From Rhodoferax sp. (lineage in GTDB: Bacteria; Pseudomonadota; Gammaproteobacteria; Burkholderiales; Burkholderiaceae_C), in NCBI RefSeq assembly GCF_010365055.1, contig NZ_JAAFHA010000012.1, positions 1 to 64,000 on the forward strand: 64,000 nt of DNA, given 5' to 3'. The notes below the pieces were generated by a model. The model did not search any database. It was not told where the DNA came from and was given only the letters and a program-made list of their open reading frames with translations. A program made the translations under genes and the position numbers. Shown here piece after piece: positions 54,034 to 63,940 of this stretch. Every line of letters starts with the position of its first letter. The stretch's first letter is position 1.

Positions 54034-55884
54034 TCACACGCTCACCATCACGCGCAACACCTCTTCACCATACGCTTCGAGTTTCTTCGCGCCAATGCCG
54101 CTGATGCCTTGCAAATCGTCCAGCGACAGCGGCGCGCGCTCGGCAATGGCCACCAGCGTGGCATCGTGAAAAATCACGTAGGCCGGCAGGTTGTGCTCTT
54201 TGGCGACTTCGCCGCGCCAGGCTTTCAGGGCGGTGTAGCGCGTCTGCGCCGGCACATCCAGCGCGATCGGCGCCTTGCCGATGCTGCTGGCGTGGGTCGC
54301 GCCGCTGCGTTTGGCCTTGCGCTCGGCCGGGCTCGATACCGAAGCCCGCAATTGCACCGTCACCTCGCCCTTGAGCACGGCGCGCGAGGCATCGGTGAGC
54401 TGCAAGGTATTGAAGGCCTGGGCATCGACCGCCACGGCACCGATCGCGATCAGCTGGCGCAGCACGCCGCGCAACTGCACTTCGCTAAAGGCCGAGCCAA
54501 TGCCAAAGGTGCTCAGGGTTTCATGCCCGCGCTGCGTGACCTTGTCGGTGCTCTTGCCGCGAAGAATGTCCATGATGTGAACCGCGCCGTAGCTGCCCCC
54601 CATTTGCTGCACGCGGTAGATGGTGCTGAGCAGCTTGCGGGCCGCGTCGGTGCCGTCCCACACCGCCGGTGGGTGCAGGCAGTTGTCGCAATTCCCGCAG
54701 GGCTGGCTGGCTTCGCCAAAGTAATGCAGCAAACGCACACGGCGGCAATCGGTGGCCTCGGCCAGACCCAGCAGCGCATCCAACTTGCCGCGCAGTCCCG
54801 CCTTGAATTCCTCCCCGGCCGGGCTCTCGTCGATCATGCGGCGCTGGTTCACCACGTCTTGCAGGCCGTAGCACATCCACGCTTGTGCGCTCTGGCCGTC
54901 GCGCCCGGCGCGCCCCGTTTCCTGGTAATAGCCCTCGATGTTTTTGGGCATGTCCAGGTGCGCCACAAAGCGCACATCGGGCTTGTCGATGCCCATGCCG
55001 AAAGCGATGGTCGCCACCATCACAATGCCCTCGCTGCGCAAGAACTGGTCCTGGTTCGCTTGCCGCACTTTCGCATCCAGTCCCGCGTGGTAGGGCAGGG
55101 CGGCAATGCCCTCGTCGCACAACAGGCTGGCAATGTCTTCCACCCGCTTGCGCGACTGGCAATAGACAATGCCGGCGTCGCCCATGTGCTCCTGGCTGAT
55201 GAAGCGCAGCAACTGCTGCGTGGCCTGCGTTTTTTCGACGATGGTGTAACTGATGTTGGGGCGGTCAAAGCTGCTTAAAAAAAGCCGTGCGTCCTGCAGC
55301 TGCAGCCGCTCCACAATGTCGGCGCGGGTCAGCGCGTCGGCGGTGGCGGTGAGCGCGATGCGCGGCACGCTGCCATAGCGCTCGTGCAGAACCGTCAAAG
55401 CGCGGTATTCGGGCCGGAAGTCGTGGCCCCACTGGCTCACGCAATGGGCTTCGTCGATGGCAAACAGGCTCAGTTTGCCGCGCTCGTGCAGGGAGTCGAG
55501 CTGCGCCAGAAAGCGCGGATTGGTCACCCGCTCGGGCGCCGCGTAGAGCAGGGTGATGTCGCCGCGCAACAGCCGCCGCTCCACCTGCGACGCCGCCTCA
55601 AACGACAAGGTGGAGTTGAGAAACTCGGCGCTCACACCGGCCTCATGCAGGGCGCCGACTTGGTCGTGCATCAGCGCGATCAGCGGCGAGATCACGACCG
55701 TGATGCCCTGGCCGGCTTGCTCGCGCGCAATCGCTGGAATCTGGTAACACAGCGATTTGCCGCCGCCGGTGGGCATCAGCACCAGCGCGTCGCCGCCCGC
55801 CACCACGTGCTCGATGATGGCTTGCTGGGGCCCACGGAACGCGCCGTAACCGAAGACTTCTTGCAGGATTTGGTGAATAGACAA
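54034..55884 (-). CDS. recQ: ATP-dependent DNA helicase RecQ
   Basis: A 616-aa superfamily 2 helicase: Walker A LMPTGGGKSLCYQIPA, DEAH box IDEAHCVSQWGHDFRPEY, motif V/VI GYYQETGRAGRDGQ, then zinc-binding Cys (CRRVRLLHYFGE and CGNCDNCLHPP), a winged-helix region, and a C-terminal HRDC domain (YVIFHDATLVAIAERAPLSLDDLQGISGIGAKKLEAYGEEVLRV). The start is a TTG (LSIHQILQEVFGYGAFRGPQQ). A copy of the 60-bp repeat lies immediately upstream, so its promoter region includes it. Confidence 0.96.
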   Translation of the reverse strand: MSIHQILQEVFGYGAFRGPQQAIIEHVVAGGDALVLMPTGGGKSLCYQIPAIAREQAGQGITVVISPLIALMHDQVGALHEAGVSAEFLNSTLSFEAASQVERRLLRGDITLLYAAPERVTNPRFLAQLDSLHERGKLSLFAIDEAHCVSQWGHDFRPEYRALTVLHERYGSVPRIALTATADALTRADIVERLQLQDARLFLSSFDRPNISYTIVEKTQATQQLLRFISQEHMGDAGIVYCQSRKRVEDIASLLCDEGIAALPYHAGLDAKVRQANQDQFLRSEGIVMVATIAFGMGIDKPDVRFVAHLDMPKNIEGYYQETGRAGRDGQSAQAWMCYGLQDVVNQRRMIDESPAGEEFKAGLRGKLDALLGLAEATDCRRVRLLHYFGEASQPCGNCDNCLHPPAVWDGTDAARKLLSTIYRVQQMGGSYGAVHIMDILRGKSTDKVTQRGHETLSTFGIGSAFSEVQLRGVLRQLIAIGAVAVDAQAFNTLQLTDASRAVLKGEVTVQLRASVSSPAERKAKRSGATHASSIGKAPIALDVPAQTRYTALKAWRGEVAKEHNLPAYVIFHDATLVAIAERAPLSLDDLQGISGIGAKKLEAYGEEVLRVMVSV

Positions 55885-55898
55885 AATAGAATGCTATT

Positions 55899-55958
55899 AA
55901 ATATATAGCTGCTTACGCTTATTGGACGAGGGCTAGAGGCCCGTTTGGCATATATTTT
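55899..55958 (+). repeat. 60-bp repeat family copy upstream of recQ
   Basis: AAATATATAGCTGCTTACGC, then TTATTGGACGAGGGCTAGAG and CCCGTTTGGCATATATTTT. It aligns over its full length with the reverse complement of the copy at 63838 (TAATAGCTGCCTGCGCTTAT and so on), with scattered mismatches. It occupies the divergent region between recQ and metH. Confidence 0.75.
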
Positions 55959-56046
55959 CCGGCAAAACCAGAAAATCACCGAGCGCTGTTGCGGCCATTG
56001 TCCCACCCCGCACCGCCCGGCCCGCGGCTTTCTACAATACGCGGCT

Positions 56047-57093
<1,047 letters not shown>

Positions 57094-57219
57094 GGGGCGA
57101 CTGGCGCGAGCCAGGCCAGCACCGGACTTGGCAAATTCAAGGCAGCTTGGGCATGCGGACGGCATCTGCATGGCGGCGTCAGCGGTCCGTTGGCTCCGAC
57201 CCTGGCTAGGGGTCAGGCG

Positions 57220-57483
57220 ATGACGCCCATCCACGAGCTGCTTGCGCGCGTCCGATGGGACCCCGAATTCGGCACGGCGCGGTTCGTGATCGGCTACTAC
57301 GACCGCGTCGCCCGGGCGCAAGTCAAGGTGCCGCTGGAGCGCATCTGGTTCGAGCCGGGCGCAGGCTTTGCATTCGAGAGGGCGGCAGAGGACGGCACGC
57401 GCCACAGCGTGCCCTATCACCGCGTGAGAAACGTGTGGCGCAACGGCGAGCTCATCTGGCACCGTGACGCGCCGCCCGCATGA
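57220..57483 (+). CDS. DUF504-family small protein
   Basis: An 87-residue protein from MTPIHELLARVRWDPEFG, with GYYDRVARAQVKVPLERIWFEPG and VPYHRVRNVWRNGELIWHR. This is the DUF504 (MJ1618-like) pattern: conserved RWDP, YYDR and PYHRVR. The biochemical role is not established. The upstream ATG of the track (30 nt earlier) reads an unlikely N-terminus. It is about 125 nt after the first metH half, in the same direction. Confidence 0.85.
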   Translation: MTPIHELLARVRWDPEFGTARFVIGYYDRVARAQVKVPLERIWFEPGAGFAFERAAEDGTRHSVPYHRVRNVWRNGELIWHRDAPPA

Positions 57484-57551
57484 ACGCCGCTGGCAGACTG
57501 ACTGCCGACATCCAGCAATTCACACGGCGCCGGCGAACCGCTTTGCTGCAC

Positions 57552-57758
57552 TCAGCGCTTGGGCGTGCCCACCGGTCCACGTCGCGACTGCGACTGATTG
57601 CTGCCGCCCACATGCGACTCGCGGTCGCTGCGACTGTCGGGGGTACGCTGACCCTGATTCAATTGCGTGGGCGCTTGCTCCCCCTGCTTGTTGGTGTCGT
57701 TCTCGACCTTGCCGCTGAGAGGTGTCTGTTGGTCGCGCGGGTTTTGTTTGCTCGTCAT
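57552..57758 (-). CDS. Small hydrophilic protein, unknown function
   Basis: A 68-residue very polar protein (MTSKQNPRDQQTPLSGKVENDTNKQGEQAPTQ...) rich in Gln, Asn, Ser, Arg and Gly and without hydrophobic core, so probably disordered. An unusually good ribosome-binding site, AAGGAG followed by ATCACC, lies at the right spacing before the ATG, which is the main reason for calling it. It resembles short stress-type proteins seen in Burkholderiales only in composition. Its 3' end is 68 nt beyond the end of the DUF504 gene. Confidence 0.6.
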   Translation of the reverse strand: MTSKQNPRDQQTPLSGKVENDTNKQGEQAPTQLNQGQRTPDSRSDRESHVGGSNQSQSRRGPVGTPKR

Positions 57759-57796
57759 GGTGATCTCCTTACAGTTGATAAGTCGAAGCGTTACTG

Positions 57797-58349
57797 AGCC
57801 AAGTCCAAATAATACTATTTGGGAAAGACTTCAGGGCAGGTGCCGCCCCAGTTTGCCGGGGTTAGCGCCAAGTTCCGGTCGGCGGCTCATCGCGTCAGCT
57901 GGGTTGACCCAGCGGGCCTCGGCAAGAGTCTGGCGCGGTCGGGTCAAAAAAATTCTGTATTTTTCCTCTGCAGGCGAATCCTGGCTGATGCACTGCGAGC
58001 AGCGACGGCTCGGGCAGCGCCAGTTTCTGCATTAATGTTTTACTACGCTATTGGTAGCGAATTGCGCAGTCATGACGGGGGTTAGAGGGCTTTTTGATCT
58101 GTAATCTTTTGAGCTTGGCCTGCGCTCAATAATTCCATCAAACCATTTTTTCAACGGGCTGCCAGGGTCATCGCAGCCGTCGGCATTCGCTTGGGTTGGC
58201 ATGTTGCCGGTCCAGACCTGATGACGCGGCATTGCGGCTGGCCCCAAGCCCGGTGCTAACATCTTTACGACGGTGGGCCGTGGACGCCGCCATGGGCCAC
58301 CCCAGCCCGGCGTTGGCGCAAAAAGTTGGTCCCCAATTGCAATATTCTT
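57797..58349. other. Intergenic region with no supported gene
   Basis: About 550 bp between the small polar-protein gene and the exchanger gene. Overlapping short ORFs exist, but none shows family features or an RBS. A minus-strand stretch reading TRPRQTLAEARWVNPADAM before a stop at about 57830 might be the tail of a lost gene; I do not recognise it. Confidence 0.5.
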
Positions 58350-59450
58350 ATGACACTTCTGATGTTTGTCGCGGGCCTGCTCACGCTGCTGCTGGGCGCT
58401 GACCTGCTGGTGCGCGGCGCCTCCAAACTGGCGCTGGCGCTGGGCATTTCTCCGCTGGTGGTAGGCCTCACCGTGGTGTCTTTTGGCACCAGCGCGCCCG
58501 AAGTGGCGGTGTCCATCGGGGCGGTGCTGGAGGGCAAGACCGACCTGGCGCTGGGCAACGCCATTGGCAGCAATATCTTCAACGTGCTATTCATCCTGGG
58601 CGTGTCGGCGCTGATCACCCCGTTGGTGGTCAATATCCAGCTCATTCGCCAGGAGGTGCCGATCATGCTGGGCGCCAGCCTGCTGCTGCTTTTGTTTGCG
58701 CTTGACGGGCAACTCGGTCTGTCAGATGGCCTGCTGCTGCTGGGGCTGATGCTGGCCTACACCGTGTTTCTGGTGAGGCAGTCGCGCCGCCAGACCCGGG
58801 CCGCCCAGGATGAATACGCGGGTGAGTTTGTGCCCGCCAAGACCGGCAGCTGGCTGGAGCGCATGCCGGCTCAGTTGCTGTTGATCGCGCTGGGCCTGGG
58901 CTTGCTGGTGCTGGGTTCTGACTGGCTGGTGCAGGCCTCGGTGGTGTTTGCCAAGGCGTTGGGCGTGAGCGACCTGGTGATTGGCCTGACCATTGTGTCG
59001 GCCGGCACCTCCATGCCCGAAGTGGCGACCTCGGTGATGGCGGCGATCAAGGGCGAGCGCGACATCGCCGTGGGCAACGTGGTGGGCAGCAACACCTTCA
59101 ATATTTTGGGCAGCCTGGGGATTGCCGGTGTGGTCAACGCGGCATTGGGAAACGCGGGTCTTGACGTGCCTGCCGCTGCGATAAATTTTGATCTGTGGGT
59201 GATGAGCGCCGTGGCGCTGGCCTGCGTGCCCGTGTTCATGACGGGGCGCGAGATTGCGCGTTGGGAAGGGGCTGTATTTTTGGCCTATTACGTCGCCTAT
59301 GTGGCGTACCTGGTGCTCGCCGCCCAGCAGCATGCGGCACTGAGCGCGTTTTCAGGCGTGATGCTGAGCTTCGTGCTGCCGCTCACGGTGATCACCCTGG
59401 TGGTGCTGGGGATGCGCAAGCCGCCAGCGGCTGACGCGAACAACCCGTAA
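58350..59450 (+). CDS. Calcium/sodium antiporter family protein (CaCA, YrbG-like)
   Basis: A 366-aa inner-membrane exchanger with two homologous halves carrying the alpha repeats: VVSFGTSAPEVAVSIGAVLEGKTDLALGNAIGSNIFN and IVSAGTSMPEVATSVMAAIKGERDIAVGNVVGSNTFN. The two halves flank a cytosolic loop (RQSRRQTRAAQDEYAGEF). The start MTLLMFVAGLLTLLLGADLLVRGAS is chosen eight codons after the track start. It probably exchanges Ca2+ or another divalent cation for Na+/H+. Its stop codon lies 10 nt before the SAH riboswitch of the downstream metH half. Confidence 0.92.
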   Translation: MTLLMFVAGLLTLLLGADLLVRGASKLALALGISPLVVGLTVVSFGTSAPEVAVSIGAVLEGKTDLALGNAIGSNIFNVLFILGVSALITPLVVNIQLIRQEVPIMLGASLLLLLFALDGQLGLSDGLLLLGLMLAYTVFLVRQSRRQTRAAQDEYAGEFVPAKTGSWLERMPAQLLLIALGLGLLVLGSDWLVQASVVFAKALGVSDLVIGLTIVSAGTSMPEVATSVMAAIKGERDIAVGNVVGSNTFNILGSLGIAGVVNAALGNAGLDVPAAAINFDLWVMSAVALACVPVFMTGREIARWEGAVFLAYYVAYVAYLVLAAQQHAALSAFSGVMLSFVLPLTVITLVVLGMRKPPAADANNP

Positions 59451-59453
59451 AAT
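59448..59453 (+). promoter_or_regulatory. Candidate -10 element for the riboswitch transcript
   Basis: TAAAAT overlaps the stop codon of the exchanger gene and would start transcription near the first base of the aptamer. No good -35 hexamer is seen. Confidence 0.35.
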
Positions 59454-59460
59454 CACCGGC

Positions 59461-59527
59461 TTCCAAGGAGCGTTGCAGTCGGCCACATGGCCGGTCAGGC
59501 TTGGATACCTCACAACGACGCTCACCT
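59461..59527 (+). promoter_or_regulatory. S-adenosylhomocysteine (SAH) riboswitch
   Basis: The sequence carries the conserved SAH aptamer elements: GGAGCGTTGCAGT, a hairpin CGGCC-ACAT-GGCCG, the AGGCTTGGAT core, and CAACGACGCTCAC closing the main stem with GAGCGTTG. CCAAG and CTTGG can pair as the pseudoknot helix. SAH riboswitches activate recycling genes such as ahcY and metH when SAH is high. The position, 130-195 nt before the cobalamin-dependent metH half, fits. Confidence 0.92.
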
Positions 59528-59541
59528 GATCATTGATTTTT

Positions 59542-59642
59542 ATTTCGTTTCAAATCAGAGTGAGATTAGGCGACCCGACGCAGACAGTGCGAATGCACGG
59601 CAAGGAGGGTCAACGACATATCGCTTTGATTTGAAGTGAAAT
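59542..59642 (+). other. Long-range inverted repeat between riboswitch and metH start
   Basis: ATTTCGTTTCAAATC (59542-59556) and GATTTGAAGTGAAAT (59628-59642) can pair over 15 positions with two non-Watson-Crick positions. The right arm ends four nt before the AGGTGA ribosome-binding site of metH, so it may belong to the expression platform. Confidence 0.45.
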
Positions 59643-59656
59643 CACAGGTGAGTTGC

Positions 59657-62611
59657 ATGTCTGAAACCCTAGTTCCCCCCATGAAATTGTCCGGCCTGGA
59701 GCCGTTGACCATTGGCGCTGCGCCGTCTGCGGATGACAGCGCCCCAAGTGCCACGTTTGTGAACATCGGCGAGCGCACCAACGTGACCGGCTCCAAGGCC
59801 TTTGCCCGCATGATTCTCAACGGCGAGTTTGACCAGGCCCTGAGTGTGGCGCGCCAGCAGGTCGAAAACGGCGCCCAGATCATCGACATCAACATGGACG
59901 AGGCCATGCTTGACAGTCAGGCGGCCATGGTGCGTTTTCTCAATTTGATAGCGTCCGAGCCAGATATCTCCAGGGTTCCGGTGATGATCGATTCGAGCAA
60001 GTGGAGCGTGATCGAGGCCGGCTTGCGCTGCGTGCAGGGCAAGGCGGTGGTCAACTCCATCAGCATGAAGGAGGGTGTGGACGCCTTCAAGCACCAGGCC
60101 AAGTTGCTGCGCCGCTACGGTGCCGCCGCCGTGGTGATGGCGTTTGACGAGCAGGGCCAAGCCGACACGTACGAGCGCAAGATCGGCATTTGCGAGCGCG
60201 CCTACCGCATCCTGGTCGATGAGGTGGGCTTTCCACCCGAAGACATCATTTTTGACCCCAACATCTTTGCCATTGCCACCGGCATTGAAGAGCACAACAA
60301 CTACGCGGTCGATTTCATCAACGCCACGCGCTGGATCAAGCAGCATTTGCCCGGCGCCAAAGTCAGCGGCGGTGTCAGCAACGTGTCTTTCAGCTTCCGG
60401 GGCAACGACCCGGTGCGGGAAGCGATTCACACCGTGTTTCTGTACCACGCCATCAAGGCCGGCATGGACATGGGCATCGTCAACGCGGGCATGGTCGGCG
60501 TCTATGACGACCTCGAACCTGAGTTGCGCGAGCGGGTGGAAGACGTCGTGCTGAACCGCAGGCCGGATGCGGGTGAACGGCTGGTCGAGATTGCCGAAAC
60601 GGCCAAGAGCGGCGCCAAGGACGAAAGCAAAAAACTGGAGTGGCGCGGCACGCCGGAGCAGCCGGTCGGCGTTGAACAGCGCCTGAGCCATGCCATGGTG
60701 CACGGCATCACCGACTTCATCGTGCTTGACACCGAAGAAGCCTACCAGGCCATCATCGCCAAGGGCGGGCGGCCGCTGCATGTGATTGAAGGCCCATTGA
60801 TGGCGGGCATGAGCATCGTCGGCGACCTGTTTGGCCAGGGCAAGATGTTTTTGCCGCAGGTGGTCAAGAGCGCGCGCGTGATGAAGTCCGCCGTGGCGCA
60901 CTTGATTCCGTACATTGAAGAAGAAAAGCGGCTCGACGAGGCGGCTGGCCGCGATGTCGCCACCAAGGGCAAGATCATCATCGCCACCGTCAAGGGTGAC
61001 GTGCATGACATCGGGAAAAACATCGTCACCGTGGTGCTGCAATGCAACAACTTTGACGTGGTCAACATGGGCGTGATGGTGCCGTGCCACGAGATTCTGG
61101 CGCGGGCCAAGGTCGAGGGCGCGGACATCATTGGCCTGTCGGGACTGATCACGCCCAGCCTGGAAGAAATGCAGTACGTGGCCGGCGAGATGCAGAAGGA
61201 CGATTACTTCCGCATCCAAAAAATCCCGCTGCTGATTGGCGGCGCCACCACCAGCCGGGTCCACACGGCCGTCAAGGTGGCGCCCCACTACGAGGGCCCG
61301 GTGGTCTATGTGCCCGATGCCTCGCGCAGCGTGGGCGTGGTGCAAAACCTGCTCGGCGACCAGGCCGATGCTTTTGTCACCGACCTCGATGCCGACTACG
61401 CGCGGGTGCGCCAGCAGCACGCCAACAAGAAGCAGATTCCGCTGTGGCCGCTGGCCAAGGCCCGCGCCAACAAGTGGCTGCCAACCCCCGTTCGCCCTGA
61501 GCTGCCTGTCCTGAGCGCGGTGGAAGGGGTCGAAGGGCTTAAGGCTTCGACAGGCTCAGCCCGAACGGAAATGGCGTGGCAAGACTACACCCCGACCACG
61601 CCGAAGTTCATTGGCCGGCGCGTCTTCAAGAACTTCGACCTGGGCGAGATTGCCCGGTACATCGACTGGGGCCCGTTCTTCCAGACCTGGGACCTGGCGG
61701 GGCCGTTCCCGGCGATTCTGGACGATGAGGTCGTGGGCGTGGAAGCCAGGAAGGTTTATGCCGACGGCCAGGCGATGCTGAAGAAAATCATCGAAGGTCG
61801 CTGGCTCACCGCCAATGGCGTGCTGGGCCTGTACCCCGCCAACACGGTCAACGACGACGACATTGCGCTGTACACCGACGAGTCCCGCAGCACCGTGGCC
61901 ATGACCTGGTACGGCCTGCGCCAGCAAGCGGCGAAGGAAGAAATCGACGGTGTGATGCGCCCGAGCCGCTGCCTGGCGGACTTTGTGGCACCCAAAATAA
62001 CTACAGAAAACGTAGCGGCTAACGCAGATATGACGGGGGCTACAGGCCAAAAAGGCTTAAATATGCCAGGGAATACCGGGGCCGTGATTCCCGCGCCAGC
62101 GAGCATCCACGACTACATCGGCGTCTTCGCTGTGACGGCGGGTATCGGCATCGAGAAGAAAGAAGCGCAGTTTCTGGCCGCGCACGACGACTACAGCGCC
62201 ATCCTGCTCAAGTCACTGGCCGACCGGCTGGCCGAAGCCTTTGCCGAGTGTCTGCACAAAAAAGTTCGCACCGACCTGTGGGGTTATGCGCCGGATGAAG
62301 CCCTGCCCGCCACCGACCTGATCGCCGAGAAATACGCCGGCATCCGCCCGGCGCCGGGCTACCCGGCCTGCCCGGACCACAGCGTGAAAAAAGACATGTT
62401 CGAGTTGTTGCAGTGCGGTGACATTGGCATGGGCGTGACCGAGAGTCTGGCCATGACGCCAGCCGCCAGCGTCAGTGGCTTCTACATCGGCCACCCGGAC
62501 AGCACCTATTTCAGTGTCGGCAAGATCGGCGACGACCAGCTCAAGGACCTGGCGCTGCGCCGGGGCATGAACGAGCAGGCGCTGCAGCGGCTGTTGGCAC
62601 CCAATCTGTGA
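59657..62611 (+). CDS. metH: Methionine synthase, folate/cobalamin/AdoMet half
   Basis: A 984-aa protein from [17 protein letters not shown], with AGGTGA 5-10 nt before the ATG. Domains in order: pterin-binding ([18 protein letters not shown] to about residue 300), cobalamin cap and Rossmann domain with the axial-His motif [12 protein letters not shown] and [11 protein letters not shown], then the AdoMet-activation domain ([39 protein letters not shown]). It completes the synthase with the separate homocysteine domain. Two inserts not present in E. coli MetH correspond to repeat DNA: a REP-like element in the linker and a 60-bp family copy just before DYIGVF. Confidence 0.95.
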   Translation: MSETLVPPMKLSGLEPLTIGAAPSADDSAPSATFVNIGERTNVTGSKAFARMILNGEFDQALSVARQQVENGAQIIDINMDEAMLDSQAAMVRFLNLIASEPDISRVPVMIDSSKWSVIEAGLRCVQGKAVVNSISMKEGVDAFKHQAKLLRRYGAAAVVMAFDEQGQADTYERKIGICERAYRILVDEVGFPPEDIIFDPNIFAIATGIEEHNNYAVDFINATRWIKQHLPGAKVSGGVSNVSFSFRGNDPVREAIHTVFLYHAIKAGMDMGIVNAGMVGVYDDLEPELRERVEDVVLNRRPDAGERLVEIAETAKSGAKDESKKLEWRGTPEQPVGVEQRLSHAMVHGITDFIVLDTEEAYQAIIAKGGRPLHVIEGPLMAGMSIVGDLFGQGKMFLPQVVKSARVMKSAVAHLIPYIEEEKRLDEAAGRDVATKGKIIIATVKGDVHDIGKNIVTVVLQCNNFDVVNMGVMVPCHEILARAKVEGADIIGLSGLITPSLEEMQYVAGEMQKDDYFRIQKIPLLIGGATTSRVHTAVKVAPHYEGPVVYVPDASRSVGVVQNLLGDQADAFVTDLDADYARVRQQHANKKQIPLWPLAKARANKWLPTPVRPELPVLSAVEGVEGLKASTGSARTEMAWQDYTPTTPKFIGRRVFKNFDLGEIARYIDWGPFFQTWDLAGPFPAILDDEVVGVEARKVYADGQAMLKKIIEGRWLTANGVLGLYPANTVNDDDIALYTDESRSTVAMTWYGLRQQAAKEEIDGVMRPSRCLADFVAPKITTENVAANADMTGATGQKGLNMPGNTGAVIPAPASIHDYIGVFAVTAGIGIEKKEAQFLAAHDDYSAILLKSLADRLAEAFAECLHKKVRTDLWGYAPDEALPATDLIAEKYAGIRPAPGYPACPDHSVKKDMFELLQCGDIGMGVTESLAMTPAASVSGFYIGHPDSTYFSVGKIGDDQLKDLALRRGMNEQALQRLLAPNL
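61488..61568. repeat. REP-like palindrome inserted in frame in metH
   Basis: The 81-bp element is bounded by CCGTTCGCCCTGAG and GGCTCAGCCCGAACGG, with inner GGTCGAAGGG and CTTCGACAGG. This is the common proteobacterial TTCGACAGGCTCAG palindrome type. It adds 27 codons (including [20 protein letters not shown]) to the linker before the AdoMet domain without breaking the frame. Confidence 0.85.
62006..62065 (+). repeat. 60-bp repeat family copy inside metH
   Basis: GAAAACGTAGCGGCTAACGC, then GACGGGGGCTACAGGCCAAA and AAGGCTTAAATATG. It is AT-richer than its surroundings and adds about 30 codons ([19 protein letters not shown]...) between CLADFVAPK and DYIGVF, which are adjacent in E. coli-type MetH. 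Confidence 0.8.
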
Positions 62612-62614
62612 TTC

Positions 62615-63827
62615 TTAGCGCGAGCGCAGCGCCAACTGCTGCGCCAGCATCAAGGCGCCCACCCCGACCACGCTGAGCGCGAGCAATAGCCACAGGCCGT
62701 GGGTGTAGCCCGCCTGCGCCGTCCACAACAAACCCAGCAGCACAGGCGCGGCCGCGCGCGCCAGCGCCAGCGGCAGGCCCAGCGCGCCATTGAGCGTGGC
62801 CACATGGTCACGGTTCACGTACTGCGCGATGGCCGTCCCTTTCACAATCGTCAGCATGCCGTTGCCCAGACCATAGAGCAGCACAAACAGCAGCACGGCC
62901 CCCACCTGCCCGTCAGCGGACAGGGGCGCTGCCAGCAAGGCCAGCAGCCCGAGCGGAATCAGGCACGGAATCAGCCGGTTCGCCAGATGCGGGTCGACGT
63001 GATGCTCAAAAAAATACAGCAGCAGCCGACCCAGGACCTGAATGACACCGATGCCGGCCGGAATGGCGATGACCCAGACCTCGCGCAAGCCGTTCTCGCG
63101 CAGCAGATTCACCATGTGCGCAGGCAGCGCCACCGTGACCGCCATCAGCAGCACGACAAACACGCCAATCAGCAAAAACGGGGCACTGAAAATGAAATCG
63201 GACACGCCTTTGACCGCCTGCGGGTCAGCGGCGGCCACGCGGGGCACCGGACGCGGCGCCCCGCGCAGCGCCAGCGCCGTGCAGCGGCGCACACACCAGC
63301 AGATGCAGCGCCGCCAGGGCGATGAACGCATGGCGCCAGCCCCATAGTGCCATCAGCCAGGCTGTCAGCGGGATGAACACGGTGCTGGCCAGGCCACCCA
63401 AAAAAGTCATGAGGATGATGGCGCGGCGAAAATCGTTGGGGAAGCGGCGCGTCACCACGGCAAAGGCGGGCGCATACAAAATGGCCGCCATCGCCGCACC
63501 CAGCCCGGCCCACACCGCATAAAACCCGACCATGCCGGTGACATTGCCCTGCAGCAGCAGGCAAACACCGGCCAGCACCGAGCCACCCGTCATGACAAGG
63601 CGCTCATGGCCCCGGTCAATCCAGCGGCCCACCGGGTACGCCAGCAAGCCCTCGACCAGCAAGGCCAGGCTGAACGCCAGCGACGACTCGGCCCGGCTCA
63701 AACCCAGCTCACGCTCCACCGGCGCCATGACCAGGGCAAAGGTGTAGAAGATGCTGCCCCAGCTGATCAACTGCGCCAGCGACAGCCAGCCGACCAGGCG
63801 CAGGTTGATGGGGGGCGGCACAGGCAT
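62615..63827 (-). pseudogene. Frameshifted MFS transporter
   Basis: Two minus-strand ORFs make one 12-helix MFS permease of about 400 residues. The N-terminal part (MPVPPPINLRLVGWLSLAQLISWGSIFYTFALVMAPVERELG to ALHLLVCAPLH) stays in one frame to about 63278. The C-terminal part (ALALRGAPRPVPRVAAADPQAVKGVSDFIFSAPFLL to QQLALRSR) continues in the next frame. One extra G in the CACGGCG stretch explains the shift. It resembles oxalate/formate-like or YbfB-type MFS proteins; the substrate is unknown. Either inactivated or a sequencing error. It converges on metH with a 3-nt gap. Confidence 0.85.
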
Positions 63828-63837
63828 GGATTGGTCA

Positions 63838-63898
63838 GGTTTTTAAGCCAAATCGGACACTAGCCCGCGTCGAATAAGCGCAGGCAGCTATTAATTCA
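63838..63898 (-). repeat. 60-bp repeat family copy upstream of the MFS gene
   Basis: Reverse complement reads TTAATAGCTGCCTGCGCTTA, then TTCGACGCGGGCTAGTGTCC and GATTTGGCTTAAAAACC, aligning with the copy upstream of recQ. It lies just upstream of the MFS start. Confidence 0.75.
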
Positions 63899-63940
63899 GG
63901 ACTTGTTAAGGTTGAGGCAATGTGCTTGGCTGCGCGCCAG

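Noticed and set aside
54001-55278. 425-aa ORF antisense to recQ
   Set aside because: Antisense shadow of an unmistakable RecQ; no start signals and no family resemblance.
57819-58085. 88-aa ORF between the DUF504 region and the exchanger gene
   Set aside because: No RBS, no conserved features, and overlapping open frames on the other strand of similar quality; called as non-coding.
59669-61420. 583-aa ORF antisense to the cobalamin half of metH
   Set aside because: Long only because of codon bias in the sense gene; composition (His, Asp, Val repeats) is typical of a shadow frame and no domain is recognisable.
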